The notes below the pieces were generated by a model, which saw only the letters and a program-made list of their open reading frames with translations, ran no database searches and had not been told where the DNA came from. Positions 54,356 through 64,000 of a stretch of 64,000 nt of DNA are shown piece after piece. A program made the translations under genes and the position numbers. The stretch's first letter is position 1. Every line of letters begins with the position of its first letter. The stretch lies in contig NZ_VENF01000009.1 in NCBI RefSeq assembly GCF_009711715.1, positions 1 through 64,000 on the forward strand. Reading direction: 5' to 3'. This DNA comes from Methylophaga sp. Lineage in GTDB: Bacteria; Pseudomonadota; Gammaproteobacteria; Nitrosococcales; Methylophagaceae.

Positions 54356-54412
54356 ATGGCGTTCAGGGGCGGAACTGAACCGGCACGGCCGCAAGGCCAA
54401 GGGATTCAATTA
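54356..54412 (-). pseudogene. Decayed 3' half of tRNA-Leu
   Basis: The 57 bases correspond to the 3' part of the intact tRNA-Leu at 55094-55180. The variable-arm and T-arm segment CCGGCACGGCCGCAAGGCC is identical and the rest differs at several positions (for example GTTCAGGGGC for GCCCAGGGCC). The 5' half including the anticodon is missing. It cannot fold as a tRNA. Confidence 0.75.
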
Positions 54413-54588
54413 GAACTCGAGGTTTTTGAGGGGGATTAGGCCCTAGAAATACCAGTCTTTCTAGGCTTACCACGCCATAGATACTCTGGCTGAACCTATA
54501 GCGCTTTTTTCGAGACTATTCTGAGCTTTACCGCAGTTTAACTTATGAATACTGCATATTCTTCGGCGCGAAATTCCACGACGAGCGA
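54413..54588. other. Intergenic stretch with a small palindrome
   Basis: No gene. It contains the perfect repeat CCTAGAAA-n8-TTTCTAGG at 54442-54465. It lies between the tRNA remnant and the YdcH-like gene. Confidence 0.4.
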
Positions 54589-54804
54589 TTAAGAACTGAG
54601 CGACTCTAAATAAGCAAACAATTCGTCCTTGATTTTCAGTTTCTGTTTTTTAAGCCCCTCAATCTCATCATGGCTTACATGCACAATCTGTGCTTCCATG
54701 TTTTGAATTTTCTGGTCAAGTTCGTTGTGTTTTTCAAACAGCTGTGTGAAATGGTGATCCTTATTTTTAAGTTTGGTGATCAGGTCACGATGTTCGGGGA
54801 ACAT
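54589..54804 (-). CDS. YdcH family (DUF465) small protein
   Basis: A 71-residue all-helical protein. The motif DHHFTQLFEKHNELDQKI, followed by LKKQKLKIKDELFAYL, is the DUF465/YdcH signature (two antiparallel helices). Function is unknown. ATG 54804 follows TTGGAGATAAAAC. It lies between the tRNA-Leu remnant and the intact tRNA-Leu. An FNR-box-like sequence lies about 140 bases upstream (54941-54954). Confidence 0.85.
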   Translation of the reverse strand: MFPEHRDLITKLKNKDHHFTQLFEKHNELDQKIQNMEAQIVHVSHDEIEGLKKQKLKIKDELFAYLESLSS

Positions 54805-54940
54805 GTTTTATCTCCAATATGTTTCTTCGCTTAAAGAAATTGCTGATTATCAGTGCTGATAGAGCCTTGGTTAGATGTGTTAAGCCTCTTCAGTTGTTAA
54901 TTTAATGCATTAAGCATAGGAGTCTGGCGGGATCTTGTCA

Positions 54941-54954
54941 TTGATGTAGATCAT
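54941..54954 (-). promoter_or_regulatory. Weak FNR/Anr-like box
   Basis: TTGAT-GTAG-ATCAT matches nine of the ten consensus bases of TTGAT-n4-ATCAA. It lies upstream of the YdcH-like gene, but far from its start. Low support. Confidence 0.3.
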
Positions 54955-55054
54955 CAAACTGCTTGGCTTGATCGTTAATTCGAAATGGGCATTTTCATAA
55001 CTTCAATGAGAGAGCTTTTTCTCATTTAGAGAAATCTCATTTTGATATAAAAAA

Positions 55055-55084
55055 AGCCCCAACACGTTTCCGCATCGAGGCTTT
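55055..55084 (-). terminator. Terminator of tRNA-Leu
   Basis: On the minus strand a stem with G-U pairs (GCCTCGATGCG / CGTGTTGGGGC, loop GAAA) ends in seven T residues, ten bases beyond the tRNA 3' end. Confidence 0.75.
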
Positions 55085-55093
55085 GATATTTGA

Positions 55094-55180
55094 TGGTGCC
55101 CAGGGCCGGAATCGAACCGGCACGGCCGCAAGGCCGAGGGATTTTAAGTCCCTTGTGTCTACCAATTTCACCACCTGGGC
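55094..55180 (-). tRNA. leuZ: tRNA-Leu (anticodon UAA)
   Basis: An 87-base class II tRNA with a 7-bp acceptor stem GCCCAGG / CCTGGGC, discriminator A and encoded CCA. The D-arm GGTAGACAC is followed by the anticodon stem-loop AGGGACTTAAAATCCCT with anticodon TAA. A long variable arm (CGGCCTTGCGGCCG) and the T-arm CCGGTTCGATTCCGG are present. It reads UUA and UUG codons. A related 3'-half copy lies 0.7 kb away. Confidence 0.96.
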
Positions 55181-55218
55181 AACAAGCCGCGCATTATAAC
55201 GCATTAACTGAGATTGGA

Positions 55219-56952
55219 CTATTGGTGTTTGGCCGTCACAGCATAAGGTAACTGGTAGTGTGATTCGATGGTTTCACGGGTCAGGATGCCGTAGGTTCTT
55301 TCGATCATCGGGGCTGTCATCCGGGTCACATACAGCGCTTCCACGTCATTCTGATTTAATACCTCGACCGCCTCGCGCAGGCTGGTGTGTAGCGAGATTT
55401 TATGCACATTGCGACGGTTGGCCGGGATCTGCATCAGATCGATTTCCTCGCCTTCCTCGGTACTGACGGCACGGGCCAGATCACCGGCCGGCATCAGGGC
55501 CACGGTTTCTTTTTCATTTTTGATTAAGACCCAGTCAGGGTTCGACTCAAGGGCATGCACGGCAGCCTGCGTGCTGACATGTTGTGACAGGATGATGAAG
55601 TTACGCTGCATGGCATTGGCGACACTGATTCGGCGCAAGGTCTGGGTGATCGGATCATGCCGATAATCTAGCCCGCGGGTGCGCAGCAGTTTCATAAACA
55701 GCGGATCCTGTTTGAAGTATTCATGGTTGATCAGACTGGCAAAAACGATAGCGAGCATGCCGGGCAGAATAATATTGGGATTACCGGTGAGTTCGAGCAT
55801 GGCCAGTAAGGCGGCCAGTGGCGCTTTGAGCGTGGCCCCCATCATCGCGCACATGCCGATAACCGCATAGAAAGTCATGGTGGAAGACTGGTCCGGAAAT
55901 ACCGCGCTACCGACAATACCCAATGCGGCGCCGGCGCAGGCCCCAACAACCAGGGTCGGACCAATTAGCCCGGCGGGAATGCCGAACCCAACGCAGGCTG
56001 TGGACAGGACTAGTTTCAGCATCATCAGCACAATCAATGCGGATAAAGCCGCTTCATTGGTCGAGATGCCACTGATAATGCTGTAGCTCATGCCCATGAC
56101 TTCGGGCACTAACAAGCCGATGAGTCCCACCAGAATACCGGCATAGGTGGTACGCAGCCAGAACGGGTGCTTTAGGAACAGACCGGAGAAAAAGCTGAGA
56201 CTGCGCAGGAACAGGGTAGCAAGGCCGCCGATAACAATGCCCATCAGTACGATGTAAGGAATTTCCCATAAAGACTGCATGTCGGCTGATAAATTGGCAA
56301 AAATCGCGCTTTCGCCGAAGGTTAGGCGACTCAATACCGCACCGGTTACCGAAGACAGGATGATCGGAATAAAACTGGCGATGTGATATTCCATCATGAT
56401 GACTTCCATCGCGAAGATCACACCGGCTACAGGGGTATTAAATGAGGCAGCGATGGCGGCAGCGGCGCCACAAGCGACCAGAATGCGTACACTGTTATTG
56501 GGCAGTTCCAGCAGGGTGGCAAGCTGACTGCCACTGGCCGCGCCCAGGTGAACGCTGGGACCTTCACGACCGACTGAGTGACCGGTAATGAGGGCAATAC
56601 CGGCACCGAAAAACTGGCGTAAAGCATTCTGCCAGGGCAGTCGACCCTGATGTGAGGATAGCCGTTCAATGACATGGACGACGCCGGTGTTACGTTCCTC
56701 AGGTTTCAGCCCGTAAAGTAGCAAGCCAATTAACAGTCCGCCAGCTATCGGTAGTCCCAGCACCCATGGCCAGGGCAGGTTGGCAAAGTCTTCGACTTTG
56801 GCGGTGGGAAAAATCAGAATCTGGCCGGAGTCGATAAAAAGCCGCAAGGCGATGATAACGAGGCTTGCCAACAGGCCGGTGAGGATAGCGAGGCCGTAGA
56901 GTTTGACTGCCGAATCACCGAATATGAAATATTGTCTGATTTTCTCCAGCAT
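55219..56952 (-). CDS. clcA: ClC-type chloride channel/antiporter with CBS domains
   Basis: A 577-residue membrane protein. The ClC core (about 15-430) has the selectivity-filter motifs GHSVGREGPSVHLG near residue 120, AAAIAASFNTPVAGV and GFGIPAGLIGPTLVVGA near 315. A cytoplasmic C-terminal CBS pair (about 445-570) is present, which may bind nucleotides. It transports Cl-, probably in exchange for protons, although channel versus antiporter cannot be decided by eye. It lies next to the tRNA-Leu gene without an operon partner. Confidence 0.9.
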   Translation of the reverse strand: MLEKIRQYFIFGDSAVKLYGLAILTGLLASLVIIALRLFIDSGQILIFPTAKVEDFANLPWPWVLGLPIAGGLLIGLLLYGLKPEERNTGVVHVIERLSSHQGRLPWQNALRQFFGAGIALITGHSVGREGPSVHLGAASGSQLATLLELPNNSVRILVACGAAAAIAASFNTPVAGVIFAMEVIMMEYHIASFIPIILSSVTGAVLSRLTFGESAIFANLSADMQSLWEIPYIVLMGIVIGGLATLFLRSLSFFSGLFLKHPFWLRTTYAGILVGLIGLLVPEVMGMSYSIISGISTNEAALSALIVLMMLKLVLSTACVGFGIPAGLIGPTLVVGACAGAALGIVGSAVFPDQSSTMTFYAVIGMCAMMGATLKAPLAALLAMLELTGNPNIILPGMLAIVFASLINHEYFKQDPLFMKLLRTRGLDYRHDPITQTLRRISVANAMQRNFIILSQHVSTQAAVHALESNPDWVLIKNEKETVALMPAGDLARAVSTEEGEEIDLMQIPANRRNVHKISLHTSLREAVEVLNQNDVEALYVTRMTAPMIERTYGILTRETIESHYQLPYAVTAKHQ

Positions 56953-57092
56953 CTCGCCTAGTTTACCCGTTTAGAATAAGTATTAGAGTTGCGGCGCCCC
57001 CTCCCCGATATCCTCCGTGGAAGAAGGGACCGCGATTGCTGTAGTTCAGTGTAGCTGAAGCGGTGCTGACTGGCTAAGTGTGCTTGCCGGAT

Positions 57093-58472
57093 TTAAATTA
57101 CTTTGGAAAAGCGCTGCTGTGTGACCTGACTGTATTTATCGAAAGCCATACAGATATGGCGGATCAACAGACGCCCGGCCGGCAATACCGCAATGTGTTC
57201 CCCGTTATACTGCAACAGCCCGTCACGGGCAAATTGTTCCAGTTGCGGGAAGACCGTGTGGAAATACTCGGCAAAATCGATTGGGTAGCGGCGTTCAATG
57301 TCGGCGATATCAAGTGAGAAGTGACAGATCAGCTGGGAGATGATGTCGCGTCGCAGTTTGTCATCCTGATCCAGCTCGACACCCCGGAAGATGGCAAGAT
57401 CAGCGGCTTTGATAGCGCTGTCATATTCCAGCAGGGTTCTGACATTCTGGCTGTATGAGTCACCGATCATGCTGATAGAGGTGACGCCGAAACCAATCAG
57501 ATCGCATTCAGCATGGGTGGAATAACCCTGAAAATTACGATAAAGCTGCTTTTTCTGCTGTGCAAGAGTCAGCTCATCGTCCGGCTTGGCGAAATGATCC
57601 ATGCCGATATAAACATAGCCTGCATCGGTCAGTTTTTCGATGGTGCTTTGCAGAATATCCAGCTTTTCGCCGGCCAGGGGTAAATCGTCGTTTCTGATCT
57701 GTCGCTGGGTTTTGAAGCGCTCGGGCATATGCGCGTAGTTGAAAACGGACAGGCGGTCCGGTGATGCAGCAATAACTTTGTCCAGGGTCTCATTAAAACT
57801 GTTGACCGTCTGATGCGGCAGACCATAAATCAGATCCAGGCTGATACTGCGAAAGCCTTCCCGGCGGGCGGCTTCCAGCACACCAAAAGTTTCTGCCTCA
57901 GTCTGAATCCGGTTAACGGCTTTTTGCACCTGCGGATTGAAGTCCTGCAGTCCCAGGCTGAGCCGGTTAAAGCCAAGCTCACGCAGCAGCGCTATGGTTT
58001 CGGCATCCGCTTCACGCGGGTCCACTTCAATGGAGAATTCACCGGAATCGTCATCGGCCAGTGTGAATAATTGGCGGGTGACACGCATCAGCTCCTGCAT
58101 CTGCTGGTGGCTGATAAATGTCGGGGTACCGCCGCCCCAGTGCAGTTGTTCGACAATGCGACTGTTATCAAATAACTCGGCCTGCATCGCCATTTCCCTG
58201 TACAGGTTTTGCAGATAGGGCTCGGCATGGGCGCGGTTTTTGGTGATGACTTTGTTGCAGGCGCAGTAAAAGCAGACCGTGTCGCAGAAAGGCAAATGGT
58301 AATACAGAGACAGCGGGCCACCGCGCCGGTTGGAGAGATCGATATGCTTCTGGTAGCTGGCGGCGTTGAAGCCTTCGTGAAACTCGACCGCGGTCGGGTA
58401 AGAGGTATAACGCGGGCCGGCATTGTCATAACGCTGGATCAAATCAACGTCGAACTGGAGGGTGTCACTCAT
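57093..58472 (-). CDS. hemN: Oxygen-independent coproporphyrinogen III oxidase
   Basis: A radical-SAM enzyme that decarboxylates coproporphyrinogen III to protoporphyrinogen IX without oxygen. The 459 residues carry the 4Fe-4S motif CDTVCFYC (CxxxCxxC) near residue 60, the SAM-binding WGGGTPTF, and the HemN C-terminal domain (YDSAIKAADLAIFRG and beyond). ATG 58472 is chosen over the upstream TTG because AGGTTTGATT precedes it and MSDTLQ is a natural start. An FNR/Anr box at 58546-58559 lies 74 bases upstream, so expression probably rises at low oxygen. HemF in the same window covers aerobic conditions. Confidence 0.94.
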   Translation of the reverse strand: MSDTLQFDVDLIQRYDNAGPRYTSYPTAVEFHEGFNAASYQKHIDLSNRRGGPLSLYYHLPFCDTVCFYCACNKVITKNRAHAEPYLQNLYREMAMQAELFDNSRIVEQLHWGGGTPTFISHQQMQELMRVTRQLFTLADDDSGEFSIEVDPREADAETIALLRELGFNRLSLGLQDFNPQVQKAVNRIQTEAETFGVLEAARREGFRSISLDLIYGLPHQTVNSFNETLDKVIAASPDRLSVFNYAHMPERFKTQRQIRNDDLPLAGEKLDILQSTIEKLTDAGYVYIGMDHFAKPDDELTLAQQKKQLYRNFQGYSTHAECDLIGFGVTSISMIGDSYSQNVRTLLEYDSAIKAADLAIFRGVELDQDDKLRRDIISQLICHFSLDIADIERRYPIDFAEYFHTVFPQLEQFARDGLLQYNGEHIAVLPAGRLLIRHICMAFDKYSQVTQQRFSKVI

Positions 58473-58545
58473 AATCAAACCTGCTCAATTTTTGAGCAGA
58501 GTATAACGTCACAAGGCCTTTAATTCTGGCCTGATTGGACCTGTC

Positions 58546-58559
58546 TTGACCTGGATCAA
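58546..58559 (-). promoter_or_regulatory. FNR/Anr box upstream of hemN
   Basis: TTGAC-CTGG-ATCAA matches nine of ten consensus positions of TTGAT-n4-ATCAA. It lies 74-87 bases upstream of the hemN start and overlaps the stop codon of the LOG-family gene. Activation of hemN by FNR/Anr under oxygen limitation is known in several gammaproteobacteria. Confidence 0.75.
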
Positions 58560-59227
58560 ATCGTTGAACGCTGATCGCCTTCTGAGCGCTCGGAAAGGCT
58601 GTCGACGTGCGCTTTGATAATAGGCAGGGCTTCCTCGGGTGTATCAACAACGCGAAACAGGAATATATCGTCCGGATCGATACAGCCCAGGCCCACCATC
58701 TGGTCTTTCAGCCAGTCAAGCAGTCCCTGCCAGAAGGATGAGCCATAGAGTATGACCGGGAAGTGCCGTATTTTCTGGGTTTGCATCAGGGTCAGGGCTT
58801 CGAAGAATTCATCCAGCGTACCGAAACCGCCGGGGAATACGACGTAACCAATCGAGTATTTAACAAACATCAGCTTGCGAACAAAGAAGTAACGGAAACT
58901 GAGCCGGGTGTCCTGACTGGGGTTGGCGATTTGCTCATGGGGCAGCTCAATATTGAGGCCGACAGAGCGACTGCCCTGGTTCAAAGCGCCTTCGTTAGCC
59001 GCGCCCATAATGCCCGGGCCGCCGCCGGTAATGACCGAAATACCGTCCTGTGAGAGGCTTCGCGCCACTTGCCGGGCATCATCATAATAGGGAGAGTCTT
59101 CAGTCAGCCGCGCACTGCCGAAGATAGAAACAGCCGGGCCCAGTTCATTGAGCGTTTCGATCCCATCTATCAATTCCGCCTGGATACGAAATACCCGCCA
59201 GGCTTCCGAGGTTTTCAAATCTTCCAC
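58556..59227 (-). CDS. LOG-family protein (TIGR00730, Rossmann fold)
   Basis: A 223-residue protein of the LOG/cytokinin-activating family, often misnamed lysine decarboxylase. The diagnostic PGGFGTLDEFFEALTLMQ is near residue 130, with an earlier GGGPGIMGAANEGA near 75. Characterised members hydrolyse the N-glycosidic bond of nucleoside monophosphates. It diverges from purD (the two starts are about 165 bases apart), consistent with nucleotide metabolism. The start is ATG 59227. Confidence 0.85.
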   Translation of the reverse strand: MEDLKTSEAWRVFRIQAELIDGIETLNELGPAVSIFGSARLTEDSPYYDDARQVARSLSQDGISVITGGGPGIMGAANEGALNQGSRSVGLNIELPHEQIANPSQDTRLSFRYFFVRKLMFVKYSIGYVVFPGGFGTLDEFFEALTLMQTQKIRHFPVILYGSSFWQGLLDWLKDQMVGLGCIDPDDIFLFRVVDTPEEALPIIKAHVDSLSERSEGDQRSTI

Positions 59228-59391
59228 GCATTCGGTCCTTTTTGTCTCCGGTCATCCGGTTTCAAGATAATTAATAGTAGCAGGCTTTGCAATTGCGCTT
59301 CGCCGGGGTAGAAGGCGAACAGCTTTTGTTTAGAAATCAGGCTATCTACGGTATTATTATCGGCTTTTCAGCAGACATTTTCGGCGAATCT

Positions 59392-60681
59392 ATGAAAGTT
59401 CTTGTTATCGGCAATGGCGGACGCGAACACGCGCTGGCCTGGAAACTCAGTCAATCTCCAAAACAACCGGAAGTCTTTGTCGCACCGGGTAACCCCGGCA
59501 CTGCCAATGAGCCCGGTATCAGTAATGTCGATATCAAGGTGGAAGATATTGATGGCCTGGTGGCTTTCGCTAAAGACAATGCCATTGACCTGACCGTGGT
59601 CGGGCCGGAAGTGCCATTGGTCATGGGGGTTGTTGATGCCTTTAAGGATGCCGGTCTCCGTTGCTTTGGCCCCAGCAAGGCGGCGGCTGAACTGGAAGCG
59701 TCAAAAAGCTTCACCAAGGACTTTCTGGCCCGCCACAAGATTCCGACGGCGGCCTATAAAGTGTTTACCGATGTAGAACAGGCCAAAGACTATATCCGTG
59801 CTGAAGGTGCACCGATAGTGGTGAAGGCTGATGGCCTGGCAGCGGGTAAAGGCGTGATTGTCGCGCAGACCGAAGCCGAAGCCATCGAAGCGGTTGAAGA
59901 TATGCTGTCGGGTAATAAATTCGGCGATGCCGGTCATCGCGTAGTGATTGAAGAATTTATGACCGGCGAAGAAGCCAGCTTTATCGTTATGGTGGACGGA
60001 GAACATATTCTGCCACTGGCGACATCACAGGATCACAAAGCCCGTGATAACGGCGATAAAGGACCTAACACTGGTGGTATGGGAGCGTATTCTCCGGCAC
60101 CGGTGGTGACCGATGCGGTCTACCAGCGCATTATGGCTGAAGTCATTGAGCCGACTGTGAAAGGGATGGCTGCGGATGGCCGCCCTTATGTTGGCTTCCT
60201 CTATGCGGGGCTGATGATCGATGACAACGGCGCACCGAAAGTGGTGGAATATAACTGCCGTTTCGGTGATCCGGAAACACAGCCGATATTGATGCGTTTG
60301 CGTTCAGACCTGGTTGAATTATGTGAAGCCGCGCTGGATGCCCGCTTGAACGAAGTCAATGCGCACTGGGATCCGCGTGCGGCAGTCGGCGTGGTCATGG
60401 CGGCAGGCGGTTATCCCGATGTCTACCGCAAGGGCGATGTGATTTCCGGAATCGACAAGGCGGAAACCAAAGGCAGCAAGGTCTTTCATGCCGGGACCGC
60501 CAGTCATGGTGATGAGGTCGTGACGAATGGTGGTCGTGTGTTATGTGTGACGGCATTGGGCAAGACAGTCGCTGAGGCGAAGGCCGCTGCCTATGACTCA
60601 CTGAGAGAAATCAGCTGGAATGATGCATACTACAGAACCGATATTGCTTATCGGGCTGTAGCCCGCGAACAGGCGTCATAG
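59392..60681 (+). CDS. purD: Phosphoribosylamine-glycine ligase
   Basis: Catalyses the second step of purine synthesis: phosphoribosylamine plus glycine plus ATP to GAR. The 429 residues begin with MKVLVIGNGGREHALAWKL; ATP-grasp motifs KADGLAAGKGVIVA near residue 150, QDHKARDNGDKGPNTGGMGAYSP near 215 (quoted in pieces), and EYNCRFGDPETQ near 290 are all present. The start at ATG 59392 is fixed by the family; the open frame upstream is not coding. purD is usually behind purH; here it stands alone, in the same direction as tsaC. Confidence 0.95.
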   Translation: MKVLVIGNGGREHALAWKLSQSPKQPEVFVAPGNPGTANEPGISNVDIKVEDIDGLVAFAKDNAIDLTVVGPEVPLVMGVVDAFKDAGLRCFGPSKAAAELEASKSFTKDFLARHKIPTAAYKVFTDVEQAKDYIRAEGAPIVVKADGLAAGKGVIVAQTEAEAIEAVEDMLSGNKFGDAGHRVVIEEFMTGEEASFIVMVDGEHILPLATSQDHKARDNGDKGPNTGGMGAYSPAPVVTDAVYQRIMAEVIEPTVKGMAADGRPYVGFLYAGLMIDDNGAPKVVEYNCRFGDPETQPILMRLRSDLVELCEAALDARLNEVNAHWDPRAAVGVVMAAGGYPDVYRKGDVISGIDKAETKGSKVFHAGTASHGDEVVTNGGRVLCVTALGKTVAEAKAAAYDSLREISWNDAYYRTDIAYRAVAREQAS

Positions 60682-60895
60682 CCATACAGAGGTTTTAAGT
60701 CGGCTGTTCTGAGCGGGAGTGGATTGCCTCGCTGCGCTCACGAAGATGAGTTGGTGGGAGTCCCGCCACCCGTTACCCGGTAAGTAGGCGGATCCTTTTC
60801 AGAACCGGCTTTTTAGGATAAAACCGGTATCAGTCTGAACTCATGAGTAATGTCATTTACAATACCGCTTTGGCGGTATTTTTGTGGACACAGCA
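60682..60895. other. Intergenic stretch between purD and tsaC
   Basis: About 210 bases with small inverted repeats: GGTGG-n8-CCACC near 60755-60772 and a CGGTTTT/AAAACCG pair near 60803-60830. No gene. The purD transcript may end here, but no T-run follows. Confidence 0.4.
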
Positions 60896-62355
<1,460 letters not shown>

Positions 62356-62499
62356 CTGAAACAACAGATCTATCCGCAGATCAGATAGATTATTCGGCTG
62401 GAAAAAAATCAGGCTATAAGCATGTGCACACCTCAGTAATGAGTGAACCTGAGCTTCATTTTTAATCAGCGGTCATCTGTGCAATCCGCGGGTGTGGAT

Positions 62500-63588
62500 T
62501 CACGAGTCTCCCGCCAGCAATGCCAGCTGATCGGCCTGATATTCGTTGATCAACGGCTCAATCACCTGATCCAGATCACCTGCCATAATTTCATTCAGCT
62601 TGTAGAGCGTCAAATTAATCCGATGGTCGGTAATCCGGCCCTGTGGATAGTTATAGGTCCGGATCCGCTCACTGCGATCGCCGCTGCCGACCAGAGATTT
62701 ACGGGTCTGGGCCTGTTCGGCTTCCTGCTTCTGCACCTGTTCGGCCATAATCCGGGATTGCAGTACAGACATCGCTTTAGCGCGGTTTTTATGCTGCGAG
62801 CGTTCTTCCTGACATTCGACCACGATACCGGTCGGAATATGAGTGATGCGGATAGCCGAATCGGTTTTGTTTACGTGCTGACCACCGGCACCGGATGCGC
62901 GAAAAGTATCGACGCGAATATCGGCCGGGTTGATATCAACTTCGTCGATCTCGTCGACTTCTGGCAGGATCGCAACGGTACAGGCAGAAGTATGAATTCG
63001 GCCCTGAGACTCGGTTTCCGGTACCCGCTGAACCCGATGTGCGCCGGATTCGAATTTCAGTCGTGAATAAGCGCCTTCCCCAACGATACGGCAGATAATT
63101 TCCTTGTAACCGCCGTGTTCTCCTTCCTGGGCATTGATGACTTCCACTTTCCAGCGGCGTAATTCGGCGTAGCGGCTATACATCCGGAACAGATCACCAG
63201 AGAAAATGGCGGCTTCGTCACCACCGGTACCGGCACGGATTTCCAGATAGATATTGCGCTGATCATTAGGATCTTTCGGCAGCAGGAGTTTTTGCAGCGT
63301 CAGTTCCAGCTCGTCCAGCTTGTCTTCAGCCCGGGCCAGTTCCTCTTTGGCCATTTCCCGCATCTCGGCATCATCTTCTTCCAGCATCAGGCGGGCATCA
63401 TCCATGTCAGATAATGTGTCGCGATATGCATTGAAATTGCTGACAACAGGCTCTAACTGTGCGTATTCCTGCGATAAACTGCGAAACTTGTTCTGATTCG
63501 CCATGGTGTCCGGTTCGGCCAGCAGGCCGGCGATTTCTTCATGACGATCGACAAGGGATTCCAGTTTCTGCTTGATCGACTGTTTCAC
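62500..63588 (-). CDS. prfA: Peptide chain release factor 1
   Basis: Terminates translation at UAA and UAG. The 362 residues show an N-terminal helical domain, the PET-type anticodon motif region ([19 protein letters not shown] near 190) and the catalytic GGQ in [15 protein letters not shown] near residue 235. The start codon overlaps the hemA stop by 4 bases (ATGA), so it is coupled to hemA. The common third gene, prmC, which methylates this GGQ, does not follow. Confidence 0.96.
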   Translation of the reverse strand: MKQSIKQKLESLVDRHEEIAGLLAEPDTMANQNKFRSLSQEYAQLEPVVSNFNAYRDTLSDMDDARLMLEEDDAEMREMAKEELARAEDKLDELELTLQKLLLPKDPNDQRNIYLEIRAGTGGDEAAIFSGDLFRMYSRYAELRRWKVEVINAQEGEHGGYKEIICRIVGEGAYSRLKFESGAHRVQRVPETESQGRIHTSACTVAILPEVDEIDEVDINPADIRVDTFRASGAGGQHVNKTDSAIRITHIPTGIVVECQEERSQHKNRAKAMSVLQSRIMAEQVQKQEAEQAQTRKSLVGSGDRSERIRTYNYPQGRITDHRINLTLYKLNEIMAGDLDQVIEPLINEYQADQLALLAGDS

Positions 63589-64000
63589 TTTTTATCCTTG
63601 ATATTAAACAGACGCCGGGCTGAGTCCAGCAACTGGCCGTCTTCATCAAAACCGGACAGACGAAGCTGCCGGCTGGGTTCATGCAATAAACGATTCGTCA
63701 GACTGCGGGCCAGTTCGGTCATCACCTGCTCTGGTGGCAGCCCTTGTTCCAACTGTCGCAGTGCTTTTTCAAGTGAATGTTTACTTATCTCTTCCGCCCC
63801 ATCTCGTATGGCACGGATGACAGGAACAGCATCCTGTGTACGCAGCCAGGCGAGGAAATGATCCACCTGACTGTCGATGATTTCTTCCGCCTGCAGCGCC
63901 GCATCACGACGTGATTGCAGGTTTTCTTCAATAATATCCCGGAGGTCATCGACACAGTAGAGGTAGATATCTTCCAGTTGTCCGACCTCAGCTTCGATGT
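63585..64000 (-). CDS. hemA: Glutamyl-tRNA reductase, C-terminal part
   Basis: The 3' end of hemA; the gene continues beyond the window edge. The visible 138 residues form the C-terminal dimerisation domain ([34 protein letters not shown]). HemA reduces glutamyl-tRNA to glutamate-1-semialdehyde, the committed step of haem synthesis. The hemA-prfA order is typical of gammaproteobacteria. Confidence 0.92.
   Translation of the reverse strand, partial: IEAEVGQLEDIYLYCVDDLRDIIEENLQSRRDAALQAEEIIDSQVDHFLAWLRTQDAVPVIRAIRDGAEEISKHSLEKALRQLEQGLPPEQVMTELARSLTNRLLHEPSRQLRLSGFDEDGQLLDSARRLFNIKDKK

Noticed and set aside
60750..60835. REP-like repeat element between purD and tsaC
   Set aside because: The inverted repeats are short and imperfect and no second copy was noticed in the window.

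Overview
The window looks like chromosomal DNA of a free-living gammaproteobacterium. The family make-up points there: the ybbA-ybbP/tesA divergon, prfA-hemA order, paired HemF and HemN, a cyanide-insensitive-type bd oxidase, and two-subunit pyruvate carboxylase with its LysR neighbour. A 23-codon pqqA gene, a phosphoketolase/acetate kinase pair and ergothioneine genes make a methylotroph of the Methylophaga type my best guess. That is an inference, not something the sequence proves.

Layout. 1-1546 is an AT-richer accessory patch with an N-terminally truncated OLD-family TOPRIM nuclease and a DUF6173-like gene. It abuts a PAS-GGDEF-EAL-CZB gene that has lost its 5' end. 3877-9958 holds an HDOD protein, a Slp lipoprotein, pycB-pycA (minus strand) and a divergent LysR regulator with a palindrome between them. 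10141-10212 is pqqA, standing alone and closed by a strong terminator. 10554-17829 encodes exported proteins. First comes an exported protein whose signal peptide is out of frame by one 4-bp tandem repeat. Then comes a five-gene run: outer-membrane-barrel-like protein, Ig/FN3-like exported protein, ECF sigma factor, membrane anti-sigma factor with a protease-propeptide-like tail, and exported subtilase. I consider this run the best candidate for an undescribed system. 18501-29199 is a complete Tad/Flp pilus locus.

29227-41269 carries two more diguanylate cyclases, catalase, an ankyrin protein, a tandem DUF4168-like protein, xfp-ackA and small membrane proteins. 41276-45065 is the YbbP/YbbA exporter with divergent TesA. 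45301-47582 is egtB-egtD. 47659-50220 is cioA-cioB plus a 46-codon third subunit missed by length filters. 51969-54251 is a compact LapA-like type I secreted adhesin with a retention module and a TAAG cleavage motif, behind a strongly structured leader. 54356-55180 contains an intact tRNA-Leu(UAA) and, 0.7 kb away, a decayed copy of its 3' half plus terminator. 55219-64000 is housekeeping: ClcA, HemN with an FNR/Anr box, a LOG-family protein, PurD, TsaC, HemF, PrfA and the 3' end of hemA.

How it fits together. Three GGDEF proteins with intact inhibitory-site motifs, one also with an intact EAL domain, share the window with Tad pili and a LapA-like adhesin. This makes a plausible c-di-GMP-controlled attachment programme, although LapD, LapG and the adhesin exporter are not present. 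Metabolically the window covers anaplerosis (PycAB), a phosphoketolase route to acetate and ATP, PQQ precursor supply, low-oxygen respiration and haem synthesis under both oxygen regimes, and peroxide/redox protection (catalase, ergothioneine).
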